A stretch of 64,000 bases of DNA from positions 253,199-317,198 of the forward strand of contig JBBBDQ010001943.1 in NCBI GenBank assembly GCA_037127315.1. The letters run 5' to 3'. The notes below the pieces were generated by a model that worked only from the letters and a program-made list of their open reading frames with translations, had not been told where the DNA came from and made no database searches. The position numbers were made by a program, and so were the translations under genes. This document shows positions 61,680-64,000 of the stretch, piece after piece. The first letter of the stretch is position 1; each line of letters begins with the position of its first letter. The DNA comes from Ascarosepion bandense. Its lineage: Eukaryota; Mollusca; Cephalopoda; Sepiida; Sepiidae.

Positions 61680-64000
61680 GAAAAAGAAGATTGAGGAAAG
61701 GATAAAAGGTGAACGGATTCAAGAAAGTTCGAGAAATGAGTGATTAAAGGAAGTAGTGAGGAAAAAAATATAAGACAAACGGGATTTAAGAAAATATGAA
61801 AAAAGCAGTGTAATGTTAAGATTGGAGAATAGATAAAACAAAGACGGGCTTCGAGAAAATATGAGAAAAAACTGATTTAAGTGGGGATTGAAGAAGAGGA
61901 TTAAAGATTAACCGGATTCATGAAAGTATGATAAATGAGGGATTTAAGGAAGGATTAAGGAAAGCATTAAAGATGAACGGGATTCAAAAAAGTATGGGAA
62001 AAGACTTAGTAACGGGAGGGTTGAGGAAAGAATAAAAAATGAACGGGATCCATGAAAGTATAAGAAAAATCTAACTGAAGCGTGGAATGAGGAAAGGATA
62101 AATGGTGAACGGTATTTAAGAAGATATATGAAAAGAATGGGTAAAGGGAGACGTGAAAAAGTATTAAAGATGAACAGGATTCAAGAAAGTATGAGAAAAC
62201 ATTGATTAAAAGGAGGAGTGAGGAAAGGATTAAAGATGAACGGGATTTAAGAAGGTATTAGAAGTGACTGATTTAAGGGTGGATTGAGGAAAGATTAAAA
62301 GAAGAACGGAATTCAAGAAAGAATGAGAAAAGACTGACTAAACAGGGGAGTGAGGAAAGGATTAAAGATAAATAGGATTTAAGAATGTATTAGAAGTGAC
62401 TGATTTAAGGGAGGATTGACGAAAGAATGAAAGAACGGAATTCAAGAAAGAATGAGAAAAGACTCATTAAAAGAAGGAGTGAGGAAAGAATTCAAGATGA
62501 ACGGGATTAAGGAATGTCTTAGAAATGACTGATTTAAAAGATGATTGAGGAAAGAATAAACGAAGAACGGAATTCAAGAAAGTATGAGAAAAGACTGACT
62601 AAAAGGAGGATTGAGGAAAGGATTAAAGATGAACAGGATTTAAGAAGGTATTAGAAGTGACTGATTTAAGGGAGGATTGAAGAAAGAATGAAAGAACGGA
62701 ATTCAAGAAAAGTATGAGAAAACATTGATTAAAAGGAGGATTGAGGAAGGGATTAAAGATAAACAGGATTTAAGAATGTATTAGAAGTGACTGATTTAAG
62801 GGAGGATTAAGTAAAGAATAAAAGAATAAGGAATTCAAGAAAGTATGAGAAAAGACTGATTAAAAGGAGGATTGAGGAAAGGATTGAATATGAACGGTAT
62901 TTAAGAATGTATTAGAAGTGACGGATTTAAGGAAGGATTGCGGAAAGAATGGAAAAAAAGCGGAATTCAAGAAAAGTATGAGAAAACACTGATCTAAAGG
63001 AGGATTAAGGAAAGCATTAAAGATGAACGGGATTTAAGAATGTATCAGAAGTGACTGATTTAAGGGTGGATTGAGGAAAGATTAAAAGAAGAACGGAATT
63101 CAAAAAATTATGAGAAAAGACTGATTAAAAGGAGGAGCGAGGAAAGGATTAAAGATGAACGGGATATAAGAATGTATTAGAAGTGACTGATTTAAGGGAG
63201 GATTGAGGAAAGATTAAAAGAAGAACGGAATTCAAGAAAGTATGAGGAAAAGACTGACTAACTGGAACAGTGATTCAAAGATTAAAGATGAGCAGGATTT
63301 AAGAATGTATTAGAAGTGACTGATTTAAGGGAGGATTGAGGAAAGTTTAAAAGAAGAACGGAATTTAAGAAAAGTATGAGAAAGCACTGATTAAAAGGAG
63401 TTTTGAAGAAAGGTTTAAAGATGAACGGTATTTAAGATTCTATTAGAAATGACTGATTTCAGGAAGGATTGAGAAAAGATTCAAAGAAGAACGGAATTCA
63501 AGAAAGTATGAGAAAAGATAAATTAAAAAGAGGAGTGAGGAAAGGATTAAAGATGAACAGTATTTAAGAATGTATTTAGAAGTGACTCATTTAAAAGAGG
63601 ATTGAGGAAAGATTAAAAGACGAACGGAATTCAAGAAAGTATGAGAAAAGGACTGACTTAAAAGAGGAGTGAGGAAAAGGATTAAAGATGAACGGGATTT
63701 AAGAATGTATTAGAAGTGACTGATTTAAGGGAGGATTAAGTAAAGAATAAAAGAAGAACGGAATTCAAGAAAGTATGAGAAAAGACAATATAAAATGAGT
63801 GAGGAAAGGATTAAAGATGAACGGGATTTAAGAATGTATCAGAATTGACTGATTTAAGGGTGGATTGAGGAAAGATTAAAAGAAGAACGGAATTCAAGAA
63901 ATTATGAGAAAACACTGATCTTTAAGGGAGGATTGAGGAAAGCATTAAAGATGAACGGGATTTAAGAATGTATCAGAATTGACTGATTTAAGGGTGGATT
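61680..64000. repeat. 66-bp satellite with 132-bp dimeric higher-order unit
   Basis: Monomer type A (...GAAGAACGGAATTCAAGAAA GTATGAGAAAAGACTGATTA...) alternates with type B (...GATGAACGGGATTTAAGAAT GTATTAGAAGTGACTGATTT...), each about 66 bp. From about 62,200 on the A-B dimer of about 132 bp repeats regularly. 61,680-62,160 holds more diverged, non-alternating monomers. The array runs off the window's right end. Confidence 0.95.

Overview
This is an intergenic or intronic stretch of an animal nuclear genome. It is AT-rich, crowded with (TA)n, (TG)n, (GATA)n and polypurine/polypyrimidine arrays, and filled with decayed mobile elements of animal type: jockey/CR1-like LINEs, Penelope-like elements, Tc1/mariner transposons and tRNA- and 5S-derived SINEs. 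That mix, with very abundant simple repeats and short SINE copies, fits a mollusc, most likely a coleoid cephalopod such as an octopus. The assignment is inference; no host gene was found to confirm it. Nearly all long open frames are low-complexity arrays or broken transposon genes.

Layout. 1-8,470: unique DNA with a LINE end (1,066-1,750), a 5S-derived SINE (2,660-2,900), two tRNA/hammerhead SINEs (3,892 and 7,224), a tandemly duplicated GIY-YIG endonuclease remnant (5,128-6,505) and two hairpins. 8,470-14,468: about 6 kb of purine-rich tandem arrays (110-bp units, then 23-bp-type minisatellite). 14,469-21,035: two mariner fragments, a triplicated LINE tail, a foldback element with a hammerhead-like motif, a Penelope-like element with inverted termini, and a 165-bp degenerate tandem array. 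21,036-31,200: mainly unrecognised AT-rich DNA with SINE fragments and two copies of a roughly 700-bp dispersed repeat. 31,230-32,810: pyrimidine-rich minisatellite. 34,330-43,870: foldbacks, LINE fragments, a GC-richer repeated module, Penelope-type termini and a mariner pseudogene that appears to have given rise to a minisatellite. 44,690-50,035: a Penelope-type RT remnant, a LINE split by a SINE, a 17-bp minisatellite and another LINE end. 51,700-57,430: SINE copies, a diverged duplication, and the best tRNA/hammerhead SINE copy next to a 147-bp (TA)n tract. 58,300-64,000: microsatellites, a second hammerhead-bearing terminus, a LINE cut at its YADD motif, a third GIY-YIG remnant, and a 66/132-bp satellite running off the window.

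The most interesting signal is a set of hammerhead ribozyme motifs. One type ends a tRNA-derived SINE (three copies; the 57,376-57,430 copy keeps the whole catalytic core). Another sits in Penelope-like foldback termini (17,758 and 59,809). Both element types tend to abut (TA)n tracts, which suggests, without proving it, that the short elements use the Penelope-type machinery whose RT and GIY-YIG remnants are scattered through the window.
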